NCBI GenBank assembly: GCA_903827375.1
Contig: CAIKHZ010000070.1
Coordinates: 1 to 41,962, forward strand
DNA: 41,962 nt
Direction of reading: 5' to 3'
From: Akkermansiaceae bacterium
Lineage (GTDB): Bacteria; Verrucomicrobiota; Verrucomicrobiia; Verrucomicrobiales; Akkermansiaceae
Numbering within the stretch: position 1 is the stretch's first letter; each line of letters begins with the position of its first letter. A model generated the notes under the pieces. That model was given only the letters and a program-made list of their open reading frames with translations. It searched no databases and had not been told where the DNA came from. A program made the position numbers and the translations under genes. This document shows, piece by piece, positions 33,041 to 41,400 of this stretch.

Positions 33041-34837
33041 GTGCTGTATTTGATGGCCTTTGGCAAAACCTTTCTCGTGACCGCTAAGGCCGGCCCGGAA
33101 TTCGTTGCTTTACACCCGGCATCTGCTTGGCTGACGGCCTTGTTTGGACTGCTGCTCAGCGCTGCTGCCGCATCCCTCGTCAGTGTGTTGCATCGTCGGC
33201 GCGAAAAACTCGAGCAACTGGTGATGAAGCGCAGTTCGGAATTGCAGGAAAGAAGTGCCGACCTGAAGGCGATTACCGATTCCGCCTTTGACGCCATCGT
33301 CATGATGGATGCACTTGGCCATGTCTCATATTGGAATCCTGCTGCCGAACGCATTTTGGGCTACACCAGCAGCGAGGTCATCGGCCAGGACCTTCACGGG
33401 TTGATTGTCCCCGCACGCTATCGCGACGGCTTCAATGCTGGCTTTCTGCGGTTTCAGCAAACGGGACAAGGCGCGGCTCTGGGCAAGACGCATGATCTGG
33501 AGGCCATTCACAAGGACGGCCAGGAAATCCCTGTACAGATATCCCTTTCAGCGATCGAGACAAACGGCGCTTGGCATGCCGTCGGGATTTTGCGCGACAC
33601 CACCGAGCGCAAATTCGCTGACGAAGCCCTGCGCCAGGCCACTGCCCGCGCATCCGAACAGGCAGCCAAAGCCGAGTTGGCGAATCAAGCCAAGAGCGAG
33701 TTTCTGGCTAACATGAGCCACGAGATTCGCACCCCCATGAACGGCGTCATCGGGATGACCGAACAATTGCTAGATAGCGCACTCACCAGCCAGCAACGCC
33801 ATTGTGCCGAAGTCATTCGTGATAGCAGTGAAGCCCTCCTCAACCTGATCAATGGAATCCTCGATCTTTCCAAGGTCGAGGCCGGTAAGCTCGATCTAGA
33901 AGTCCTTGATTTCGATATCTCCGCCGTATTCAACCACCTCACACGCATCTTCGCCCAGCAAGCCCGTAACAAAGGGCTTGAGTTCATCACAACCATCGAT
34001 CCGGACGTCCCGCGTGCCCTTCGCGGCGATCCCGGTCGCTTGCGCCAGGTCCTCGTCAATCTGGCCGGCAACGCTGTGAAGTTTACAGCGACGGGCGTGG
34101 TGACGGTGCGGGTTGGGCTGGCAGATGCCGCGCTGGGTGCTATCGGGCTGCGCTTCGTGGTGAGTGATACGGGTATCGGCATCGCGGCGGATAAGCAGGC
34201 GCTGCTGTTTGAGAAGTTTAGTCAGGCGGATGTTTCCACGACTCGGCATTACGGAGGGTCCGGGCTTGGCTTGGCTATCTCAAAACAATTGGTCCAGCTC
34301 ATGGGCGGCGACATCGGCGTCGAAAGCACCGAAGGCCACGGCACGTCCTTCTGGTTCACGCTGCCCCTTGCCCAATCACTCTCCCTAACGCAATTAAATC
34401 CAAACCCACTTCAGCCCACCGCGCCCGCTATCGGCAAACTGCCAACTTGGCAGGGCCTGCGCGCCCTGCTCGCAGAAGATAACATCATCAATCAAAAGGT
34501 GGCAGTCGGCTTCTTGCAAAAATTGGGATTGCGTGTGGATGTGGTCGGCAACGGGTCGGACGCTTGTCAGGCCCTGACAAGTGAGGTCTATGATGTGGTC
34601 TTCATGGATCTGCAAATGCCTGTGATGGATGGGCTTGATGCCACTCGTTTGCTGCGTTCGTCGCAGGCGACCATCAATCCGGGGTTGCCGGTCATTGCGA
34701 TGACAGCCAATGCGATGGTGGGAGCCCGGCAACAGTGCTTGGAGGCAGGCATGAATGATTACATTACCAAGCCAGTGACGACGCGGAGTTTGGCCCATGT
34801 GCTTGAAAAGTGGATGCCTCGGGTGCCGAGTCATTGA
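33041..34837 (+). CDS. Hybrid sensor histidine kinase (PAS, HisKA, HATPase, receiver), N-terminus out of frame
   Basis: From GTG 33041 (598 residues) the protein has a membrane helix (about 29-50, TALFGLLLSAAAASLVSVL), a short coiled coil and a PAS domain (about 72-190, DAIVMMDALGHVSYWNPAAE). The HisKA domain has phospho-acceptor His227 in FLANMSHEIRTPMNG. The ATPase domain has N, G1 and G2 boxes (LVNLAGNAVKF, VVSDTGIGIAADK, HYGGSGLGLAISK). The C-terminal receiver has Asp523 in VVFMDLQMPVMDG and Lys in MNDYITKPV. All catalytic residues are intact. The missing part is the first membrane helix and sensor, encoded upstream in another frame, so GTG 33041 may not be a natural start. If expressed alone, it would lack its input domain. 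No partner response regulator gene is adjacent. Confidence 0.85.
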   Translation: MLYLMAFGKTFLVTAKAGPEFVALHPASAWLTALFGLLLSAAAASLVSVLHRRREKLEQLVMKRSSELQERSADLKAITDSAFDAIVMMDALGHVSYWNPAAERILGYTSSEVIGQDLHGLIVPARYRDGFNAGFLRFQQTGQGAALGKTHDLEAIHKDGQEIPVQISLSAIETNGAWHAVGILRDTTERKFADEALRQATARASEQAAKAELANQAKSEFLANMSHEIRTPMNGVIGMTEQLLDSALTSQQRHCAEVIRDSSEALLNLINGILDLSKVEAGKLDLEVLDFDISAVFNHLTRIFAQQARNKGLEFITTIDPDVPRALRGDPGRLRQVLVNLAGNAVKFTATGVVTVRVGLADAALGAIGLRFVVSDTGIGIAADKQALLFEKFSQADVSTTRHYGGSGLGLAISKQLVQLMGGDIGVESTEGHGTSFWFTLPLAQSLSLTQLNPNPLQPTAPAIGKLPTWQGLRALLAEDNIINQKVAVGFLQKLGLRVDVVGNGSDACQALTSEVYDVVFMDLQMPVMDGLDATRLLRSSQATINPGLPVIAMTANAMVGARQQCLEAGMNDYITKPVTTRSLAHVLEKWMPRVPSH

Positions 34838-34940
34838 TGCATGATCTAGCGAGGCTGCGCCTCAAACCCAAGATATCTTGAGGCCAAACCCTGAGTTCTG
34901 AACTTTGGCTTTTCAAGGACTCTGGGCCTTGTTTGCAGGC

Positions 34941-34978
34941 AAGAAAAATCCCGGCAGGGGGTTGACCCGTGCCGGGAT
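34941..34978 (-). terminator. Rho-independent terminator
   Basis: On the - strand ATCCCGGCA pairs perfectly with TGCCGGGAT around a 13-base loop and runs into TTTTTCTT. It lies 20 bases past the stop of the TIGR04073-type gene and should end the serA-side transcript. Confidence 0.88.
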
Positions 34979-34997
34979 AGAAAAAGGTGAGGGAATC

Positions 34998-35429
34998 TTA
35001 GTTTGGCTGCTGGCGGCCGTAACGATAGTACGTTTGGAAGCCAAGTTCCGGTGGAAATTCGGACAGGCCGTCGGCGACGTTCATCTGGATGCGGTTGTCT
35101 TCGCCGCAACGCTCATAAGGTTGCTTGTAGGTGCCGCGATACGTCGGGCAGGTGAAGGTGATCAACTCGTAGAATCCATAACCCAAGCGGCGCAATGCAC
35201 GGTTGGTGCCTTCAATGGCACCGTATGACCAAGCCGCCTTGCGGCCGAGTTCGTCGTCCTTGATGGCCATTTGAGATGGAATCTCCATGAATCCGTAGAG
35301 GATGTTACTGACGGCGCGACCGAGCTTGCGTGACGATGTATACTGCGAGCCTGGAGGTGCCTGAATGTCTGCAGCTGCAAAGCCGGAGAATGCGATTAGG
35401 GAAGTAGCTATGACTACGAGTTTTTTCAT
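34998..35429 (-). CDS. Exosortase-system-associated protein, TIGR04073 family
   Basis: This small exported protein of 143 residues has a signal peptide (KKLVVIATSLIAFSGFAAA). The mature part matches the TIGR04073 pattern: RKLGRAVSNILYGFMEIPSQ near 34-53, then GYGFYELITFTCPTYRGTYK with two cysteines and a Tyr-rich C-terminus (GFQTYYRYGRQQPN). The family was named from co-occurrence with exosortase/PEP-CTERM systems; its molecular role is unknown. ATG 35429 is chosen, because the open frame to 35468 adds residues before the signal peptide. It lies 65 bases after the serA stop on the same strand and ends at a strong terminator. No exosortase gene or PEP-CTERM protein is in the window. Confidence 0.85.
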   Translation of the reverse strand: MKKLVVIATSLIAFSGFAAADIQAPPGSQYTSSRKLGRAVSNILYGFMEIPSQMAIKDDELGRKAAWSYGAIEGTNRALRRLGYGFYELITFTCPTYRGTYKQPYERCGEDNRIQMNVADGLSEFPPELGFQTYYRYGRQQPN

Positions 35430-35494
35430 GCCGGGGAGAAGGTAAGAGCGGGGTGGGGGACTTGGCAACGCAAATTTACGGTTTTTTTTCGGGT

Positions 35495-37090
35495 TTAAAG
35501 TTCGAAGCTTAAGACCCGCAGGATTCCTGGGGTGTTGCGAAGGTTTTCCAGCAGAATTGAGGGCGGTTCGGTGTCCACTTCGATGACGGTCACCGCACGG
35601 ATGCGGTCGCTGGTGCGGCTGAGGGCCATGTTGGCAATGTTCACTGCGGCATTGCCGAGGGAGGTGCCGAGGGTGCCGACGATGCCGGGGCGGTCGTCAT
35701 TTTCGACGAAGAGGAAGCGGCCGCGTGGGTTGGTTTCGACGTAATGGCCGGCGATGTGGACGATGCGAGCGGAGCTACCGAAGAAGGTACCGGCGACGGT
35801 GCAGGCTTCGTTGCCCTTGATGGCGGAGACTTCGATGAGCTCGGTGCAGTTAGTGGCAAGGGCGGTGGTGGCTTCACCGACGTCGATTCCATGGGCCTTG
35901 GCGATGGCAGGGGCGTTGACGAGATTGACCTGGGCCTGGTTATGAGCGCTGGCGAGGTAGCCGGTGAGGACGGTGCGGGTGATGAGTTCGGTGTCGAGTT
36001 CGGAGACGGGACCGAGGTATGAGACGCGGATGGAATCGCACTGTTCCGGGGCGATTTTGGAGAGCAATTTCCCCAGCGAGTTGGCCAGGTTCAGGTATGG
36101 GCCGACGCTTTCAAGCGTGTGGCTGTCGAGGTTGGGCATGTTCACCGCGTTGCGCACTTCACCGGTGACCAGGAAGTCGCGGATTTGATAAGCCACCTCG
36201 GTGCCGACGTTTTCTTGGGCCTCTGCGGTGGATGCTCCAAGGTGTGGGGTGAAGACGCATTTTTTCGCCCCCAGCAGTGGAAAATCAGCCGTTGGTGGTT
36301 CAGTTTCGTAAACATCCAAGGCGATACCGCCGAGGTGACCGGCTTCGAGATGGGCCATGGCGGCGGCTTCATCGACGAGGCCGCCACGGGCGCAATTGAT
36401 GATGAGGGCACCGGGGTTCATGAGGCCGATGCGTTCGGCGTTGAGGAGGTGCTGGGTTTCCGGGGTGAGGGGAATATGCAGGGTGACCACATCGGCGCCG
36501 TGGAGGGCGTCGTTGGCGGATTCGGCGAGTTCGACTTTGAGGGACTGGGCGCGAGCGGCGGTGAGGAAGGGGTCGTAGGCGACGACGTTCATGCCAAATG
36601 CTTGGGCACGTTTGGCGAATTCGGTGCCGATGCGGCCCATGCCGATGATGGCGAGGCGTTTGCCGTGCAATTCGACGCCCTCGAAGGATTTTCGATCCCA
36701 TTTTCCGGCGATCATTGAGGCGTGGGCCTGTGGGATATTGCGGGCCAGCGAGAGCATCAGTGTGAAGGCGTGTTCTGCCGTGGAAATCGTGTTGCCGCTG
36801 GGCGTGTTCATCACCACCACGCCGTGCTCGGTAGCGCTGGCGCGGTCGATATTGTCCACTCCGACACCGGCTCGGCCGATGGCTTTGAGGTTTTTTGCAG
36901 CAGCGAACACCGCTGCCGTCACCTTCGTTTGAGAGCGGATCACCAGGCCGTGGTAGTCACCAATGATGGCAAGCAGTTCCTCCGGTTTGAGTCCGGTTTT
37001 CACGTCCACCGCCAACTCCGGGGTGGCTCGCAGCGCCTCCACGCCTTTTTCCGAGATGGGATCCGACACAAGTACTCGATAGGTTGCCAT
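35495..37090 (-). CDS. serA: D-3-phosphoglycerate dehydrogenase
   Basis: It oxidises 3-phosphoglycerate to 3-phosphohydroxypyruvate with NAD+, the first step of serine synthesis. The 531-residue length and domain order are those of the long, bacterial type 1 enzyme. A catalytic 2-hydroxyacid dehydrogenase core comes first, with Rossmann loop G150-M-G152-x-x-G155, Asp173 and catalytic Arg235 (CARGGL), Glu264 (YETEPP) and His283 (PHLGAST). An intervening ASB domain follows (about 315-450) and then a C-terminal ACT domain (about 455-531, FLFVENDDRPGIVGTLGTSL). Serine feedback through ACT is possible but not certain for this type. The leader before ATG 37090 is pyrimidine-rich (AACTCCTCGGCCT). 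Confidence 0.96.
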   Translation of the reverse strand: MATYRVLVSDPISEKGVEALRATPELAVDVKTGLKPEELLAIIGDYHGLVIRSQTKVTAAVFAAAKNLKAIGRAGVGVDNIDRASATEHGVVVMNTPSGNTISTAEHAFTLMLSLARNIPQAHASMIAGKWDRKSFEGVELHGKRLAIIGMGRIGTEFAKRAQAFGMNVVAYDPFLTAARAQSLKVELAESANDALHGADVVTLHIPLTPETQHLLNAERIGLMNPGALIINCARGGLVDEAAAMAHLEAGHLGGIALDVYETEPPTADFPLLGAKKCVFTPHLGASTAEAQENVGTEVAYQIRDFLVTGEVRNAVNMPNLDSHTLESVGPYLNLANSLGKLLSKIAPEQCDSIRVSYLGPVSELDTELITRTVLTGYLASAHNQAQVNLVNAPAIAKAHGIDVGEATTALATNCTELIEVSAIKGNEACTVAGTFFGSSARIVHIAGHYVETNPRGRFLFVENDDRPGIVGTLGTSLGNAAVNIANMALSRTSDRIRAVTVIEVDTEPPSILLENLRNTPGILRVLSFEL

Positions 37091-37304
37091 AGGCCGAGGA
37101 GTTTAGACCACCCCTCCGACAGTGACAAGAGATTGCAGGAAAATTTGCCAACGACGGGGGATGACGATCCACAGTCCGGGGCTGGCCTCGGATTGACGGG
37201 CGGGCAGGGGAGGCGCACGCTTGGGAGGATTCCCCTCAGAGCCCCCGTCCTGGGCCCGGGCAGCCACCCTGGAAGCCATGACGGGCAATGCGCAATTTTG
37301 CTAT

Positions 37305-38477
37305 TTACCGTTGATAGATGGGGAGAAAGTGGTTTTTGACGGCGAGAGCGAGCACAGCCATGGAGGTGCAATAGGTTTTGCCGGGGCCGCTTTCCTCGCC
37401 GCCGAGGCTTTGCCACCAGCCCTCGCGGGACTGCAGGGGCAGGAGCATGGCGGGCACGGTGCGCTGGGCGGTATCGGCGAATTTTCCGCCGCGCTGGTAC
37501 ATGCCCTGGGCATAGTAATAGGTGGTGTAGAAGAACCATTGCTTGTCCTTTTGGAGGTCGATTGTGAGCAATAATTCACTGGCGCTGAGGGTTTCCTCGG
37601 CTTGGTACTGGCCGCAAACCTGCATCGCCAGCAGGCCTTCGGCGGTGGTCGAGGTGGTGGTGGCCGGAGCCGAGTAGCCAAAGCCGCCGGGGAGGTTAGG
37701 GCCGCGCTTATCGCCGAGGGGTTTGTAGAGGTGCTTCATGTAATCGACGACCTTGTCGATGGCCTCTCGGGGCACATCGAGGCCGGCGTTCTGCGAGGCG
37801 CGCAGGGCCATGGTTTGCCAACAAGTGACGGAGAGGTCGGAGGCTCGGCTATCGGGATCGTATTGCCAGCCGCCGGTATTTTGGGTGTCTTTGCGCATGC
37901 TTTGGGCACGGAGGATCAATTCGACGGCGAGCTTGCATTTTTGGCGGATCAGGGAGTCCTGTTTGTCGTCGAGGCCCATGCCTAACATTTCGGCAAGCAT
38001 CAGTGTGGTGATGCCGTGGCCGTACATGCGGGAGTTATCGGATTTGCCGAAATAGCCGTCGCTGGTTTGGTTTTCCGGCAACAGGATGTAGTCGATGGCC
38101 TTGCGCATGGTCAGTCCCTCGGGTGAGGGGTCGGCGGGCTGGTGGCCGCAGGCGGCGAGGGCGAGGACCGCCAGCGAGGTGTTCGGCATGGGGAAGGTAT
38201 CGCCGATCATGCCTTGGGGTTTTTGCTGGGAAACCAAGTAGGAGGCAGCCAATTTCAGGGACTCGTCGATTTTCGGGTCGGCGCGGGCAAGGGCGGCGGA
38301 AAGGATGAGGATGGTGGTGCAAAGCCAGTGCAGTGGCCGTCGCTGCGCGAGAGGAGTCTCGAGAGGTGCCTTTGCGCAACGACGCTCACAGAGCGCCGCT
38401 ACAATCTTGGCGTCGGACTGGGCGGGGCGGAAGAGAATGGCAAGCGGCCGAAACCACGGATGGAAGGGATGGCTCAT
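37305..38477 (-). CDS. Secreted terpene-cyclase-repeat (squalene oxidase/prenyltransferase repeat) protein
   Basis: This 390-residue protein contains alpha/alpha-toroid repeats of the prenyltransferase/squalene-oxidase type: LKLAASYLVSQQKPQGMIGD, TSLAVLALAACGHQP, YFGKSDNSRMYGHGITTLML, GGWQYDP, DLSVTCWQTMALRASQNAGL and the final GEESGPGKTYCTSMAVLAL. No Asp-rich cyclase catalytic motif is clear, so it is likely a scaffold-type toroid and not an enzyme. A signal sequence (LCTTILILSAALARA, ending near residue 66) lies after about 50 residues, of which part (KIVAALCERRC) encodes dispersed repeat copy C. The ATG at 38477 overlaps the upstream gene's stop as ATGA. This toroid gene following a large coiled-coil gene recurs, in my recollection, near Bat-type aerotolerance operons of Planctomycetes and Verrucomicrobia. 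Confidence 0.8.
   Translation of the reverse strand: MSHPFHPWFRPLAILFRPAQSDAKIVAALCERRCAKAPLETPLAQRRPLHWLCTTILILSAALARADPKIDESLKLAASYLVSQQKPQGMIGDTFPMPNTSLAVLALAACGHQPADPSPEGLTMRKAIDYILLPENQTSDGYFGKSDNSRMYGHGITTLMLAEMLGMGLDDKQDSLIRQKCKLAVELILRAQSMRKDTQNTGGWQYDPDSRASDLSVTCWQTMALRASQNAGLDVPREAIDKVVDYMKHLYKPLGDKRGPNLPGGFGYSAPATTTSTTAEGLLAMQVCGQYQAEETLSASELLLTIDLQKDKQWFFYTTYYYAQGMYQRGGKFADTAQRTVPAMLLPLQSREGWWQSLGGEESGPGKTYCTSMAVLALAVKNHFLPIYQR
38384..38403 (+). repeat. Dispersed 20-bp repeat, copy C, inside a coding N-terminus
   Basis: This is an exact match to the 20-mer at 1-20 and 4843-4862. It lies within the terpene-cyclase-repeat gene but in the opposite orientation to that gene, so it is translated as IVAALCERR in place of the RRSQSAAT seen in copy B. 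Confidence 0.9.
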
Positions 38478-41400
38478 GGCTTTTTGGATTTTTCGGCGAC
38501 GACGCGATAGTAGGTGGCGACGGCTTCGCGGTATTCGGCGGGGATGGTTTCGGATTGGCCCTTGGTGAGTTGGTCGGCGAGTTTTTTGGGTAATTTCCCC
38601 CAATCGCCTTTTTGCAATGCCTGCAACTCTGGGGGCTGACCCTGGGATGGGGGGGCTGCCTGCAGGGCCGCACCACCGAGGGATTTTTCCATGGGCGGAC
38701 CGGGCGGACCGGGCAGGCCCGGCAGCGGCGAAGGCATCCCAGAACGCCCTTGCCGCAGCGATGCCATGGCAGCTTGAGCCATCCCACCGGGAGGGCCTGA
38801 GCCGGGCATCGGCGGGCCTGAGCCGGGCATCGGCGGGCCTTGGCCGGGCATCGGCGGGCCTTGGCCGGGCATTGGTGGGCCTTGGCCTGCGGCAGCGGCG
38901 GCGGCGGCTTCATTGACTTGCTGATCGAGGGCGTCGAGGGTTCGGGCCATGGCTTGTTGCTCGGCGGGTGTTGCGGTGGAAGCCGGGGTGCCGGGAGGGG
39001 CATTCATCGGGGAGGACGGCAGGGGCATATCGGTGGCTCTTTTCAAGGCTTCGACGAGTCTGGCGAGTTCCGTGCTGGCGGCGCGGGCTGGGGCTTGGGC
39101 GGCAGCAGCCTGTGGAGAATCGCGGAGGGCTGTCTCGGCGGCGGCGACTTCGGTTTTGACGGCATGATCGATTCTTGTAGCGATGTTGGCGAGTGTTTGG
39201 GCGGAGTCGGGTTTGTTCAGGCGCAGCTCGTGGCGGGAGGCTCGCTCGAGGTTGACGGCGGCGTCGGAGGCATCGGGTTTCACAGGCACTTGCAGGGATG
39301 CGGCGATGGCTAGCTTGATATTTTGCGGCTGGCCTTGGGGGATTTGTGCCATTGCTTGTGCACGCTCGGCAGCCAGGCGGGCTGCGGCTTCGGCGAGGCG
39401 AGCCGCCTCGATCGCCTGTTCGGATTTTTGCGAGCAGAGGGTCGCCAGGGGTTCTGCCTGTTGAAAGGCCGCCTGTTGGGGGCCGGGTTTTTGGGCTTCG
39501 GTCTTGGCGAGTTGGGCCGCCGGATTGGCGTGGCCGCGGGCTTGATCGCAGTGGGGAATGAGCTGGCCCACTTTTTCGGCCACTGCGGTGGCTTCCTTGA
39601 GCACCTCATCGGCGCTGTGGCCATTCTCGAGGCGCTGGGCGGCCTCGACCAAGGCATCGGCGGCTGGCACGGCGGCGGCGGCTTGTTCGCTAGCCAATTT
39701 TGCCTGTTCCAAGCCGGGGGGGAAGGCGGCTTGTTCCATGAGTTGGCGGGTGGCATCGGCGGCTGTCTGAGCCTCCCTGGCGAGGGCAGCGGTGAGTTTG
39801 GCAGCTTCGAGGGTGGTAAGTTTGGCCTTGGGGTCTTGATCGCGGGTGTTTTGGTCTTCGACGGTTTTGGCGACGTTGGCCTCTTGCTTGGCGGCGCGCT
39901 CGAGGAGGTCTTTGGCGAGTGCCAGATCGATGTTAGCGATCTGTTCAAGTTCGTGTTGCATGTCGGCGTTGGCGGGCAACCTGGCCTCCATCTCCTTGAG
40001 CATGGCTTCCGGGCTTAGCTCGGCCATTTGTGCAATCATTTCGGCCTTGGCGTATTGCTCATCCAAGGTTGCCTTGAGACCGGCGGCCTCCTCTTCTTGG
40101 CGCAACGCTAGGCGCGTCTCTTCGGCTGGCTTGCCCTTTTCGAGGGCATCGTAGTGGCGGCCGATGCGGATGAGAGCATCGACGACGAGTTGCTGCTGGG
40201 TTACTGCCTGTTGGAGGTCGGAGGATTGACGCGGGGCCAATTCGTCGGTGGTGGCCAGTGCTAACGCCTGGGCAGCGGCGGGTGGCGGGTCTTTGAGGGA
40301 GGCGAGCGCGTCATCGGCGTCGCGCATTCGATCGCGTTCGTCCTTTTTGAGGATACTTTGTTCGTTAGCGTCGGCGCGGATCAGGTCTTTGAGGGCGTCG
40401 ATTTTGAGATTGAGTTGTTGTTGGCGGGCGAGTTGCGGTTTGGCACGGGTGCTGTTAGCCGCAGGCTCGGCTGTGGCAGCGGTGGTGGCATGCAGAGCCG
40501 AATCCTGTTCAATGGCCGCCTCCTCCTTGGCAAGGGCGAGGGCCAGATCGCTGATTTTAGGGGCGAGTTTGGCGAGGGCTTGGCGGGCGGTTTCCATCGC
40601 CGGTAGCAGCGGGGTGAGAGCGCCCCTGAGTTTAGCGGCTACTTGCTCCAAATCGCTGCGGACGCTCATTGAGTAGCGCAGGTTGCGGCGTTTCCCCATT
40701 TCCACGTTCACCGCGAGAAACGCCGGAGTCGCCGGAATCCCGTTGAGCTGGGCCACCGCCGCCGCCACCGCTTGGCGTGCCGCCTCGTCCTTCAACTCCA
40801 ATCGCTGGAGCTGGCCCGGCGCAAGTTGCAGGCAGGTGGCGAGCCATGCCCAGTCGCGGCGCTCCACGGTGCGGCCCTGAGGCATGCGGAATTCCCAGCG
40901 CTCGGTGGTGGCCAGTGCCGCGCAACCTTCCGCCAATTCGTGCAAATTGTGGCCGGTTTCTAACACTCGCAGGCATTGATCCAGCACGTCAAGGCGGGCT
41001 GCTGTCGCCTCTGCACCATCGCCGGGGGCGAGCGCTTGCAGTGCCTGGACGGCCACGGTGGCCCGGCGCAGGTCGCCGACAAACCCGTTATCCGCTAGGC
41101 TGCGGGTTTCCTCGAGATCGGCATGAGTTTTGAGGTTGGCGGCGAGGGCGCTCCAGCGGGCGTCGGTCAAAGCGGCGCGGTCTTGTGGCATGAGGGACTC
41201 GATGGCGGCGACGGCCGATTGCTGGTGGCGCAACTGCTCGACACATGTCCACGTCGGCGCGAGCTCCTGCATGACGTGTTGATGCATGCTGGCCACCAGC
41301 GCGGCCGGGGTGTCCGGGCCTCCAGGTAAAATTTTCCCGTGATCGATGGCAAACTGCCTTGCCTGATTTGCCAGATTCTCCCTCATCCCGCCGAACCGAT

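Larger units (their letters stand above)
32685..33053 (+). pseudogene. N-terminal sensor segment of the hybrid histidine kinase, frameshifted
   Basis: From ATG 32685 the frame encodes a cytoplasmic N-tip, one membrane helix (GGVLVVGLVLTWWTV) and the start of an extracytoplasmic sensor (MRADLLRQAQLVAQALDVEC, then PRCRGIHLIGR). It passes through the 17-bp repeats and stops at a TGA ending at 33053. The kinase frame resumes at 33041 in another phase. Removing one 17-base unit would join the two frames through ARQRERLETAVLYLMAFGKT with no stop. The sensor domain also looks much shorter than in comparable kinases: after RCRGIHLIGR about 150-200 residues appear to be missing. It may be a pseudogene, a phase-variable gene in its off state, or an assembly error. 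Confidence 0.6.

Noticed and set aside
35470-35494. T-run between serA and the TIGR04073 gene as a terminator
   Set aside because: The T-run lies on the + strand, while both genes are on the - strand, and no stem precedes it in the right direction.
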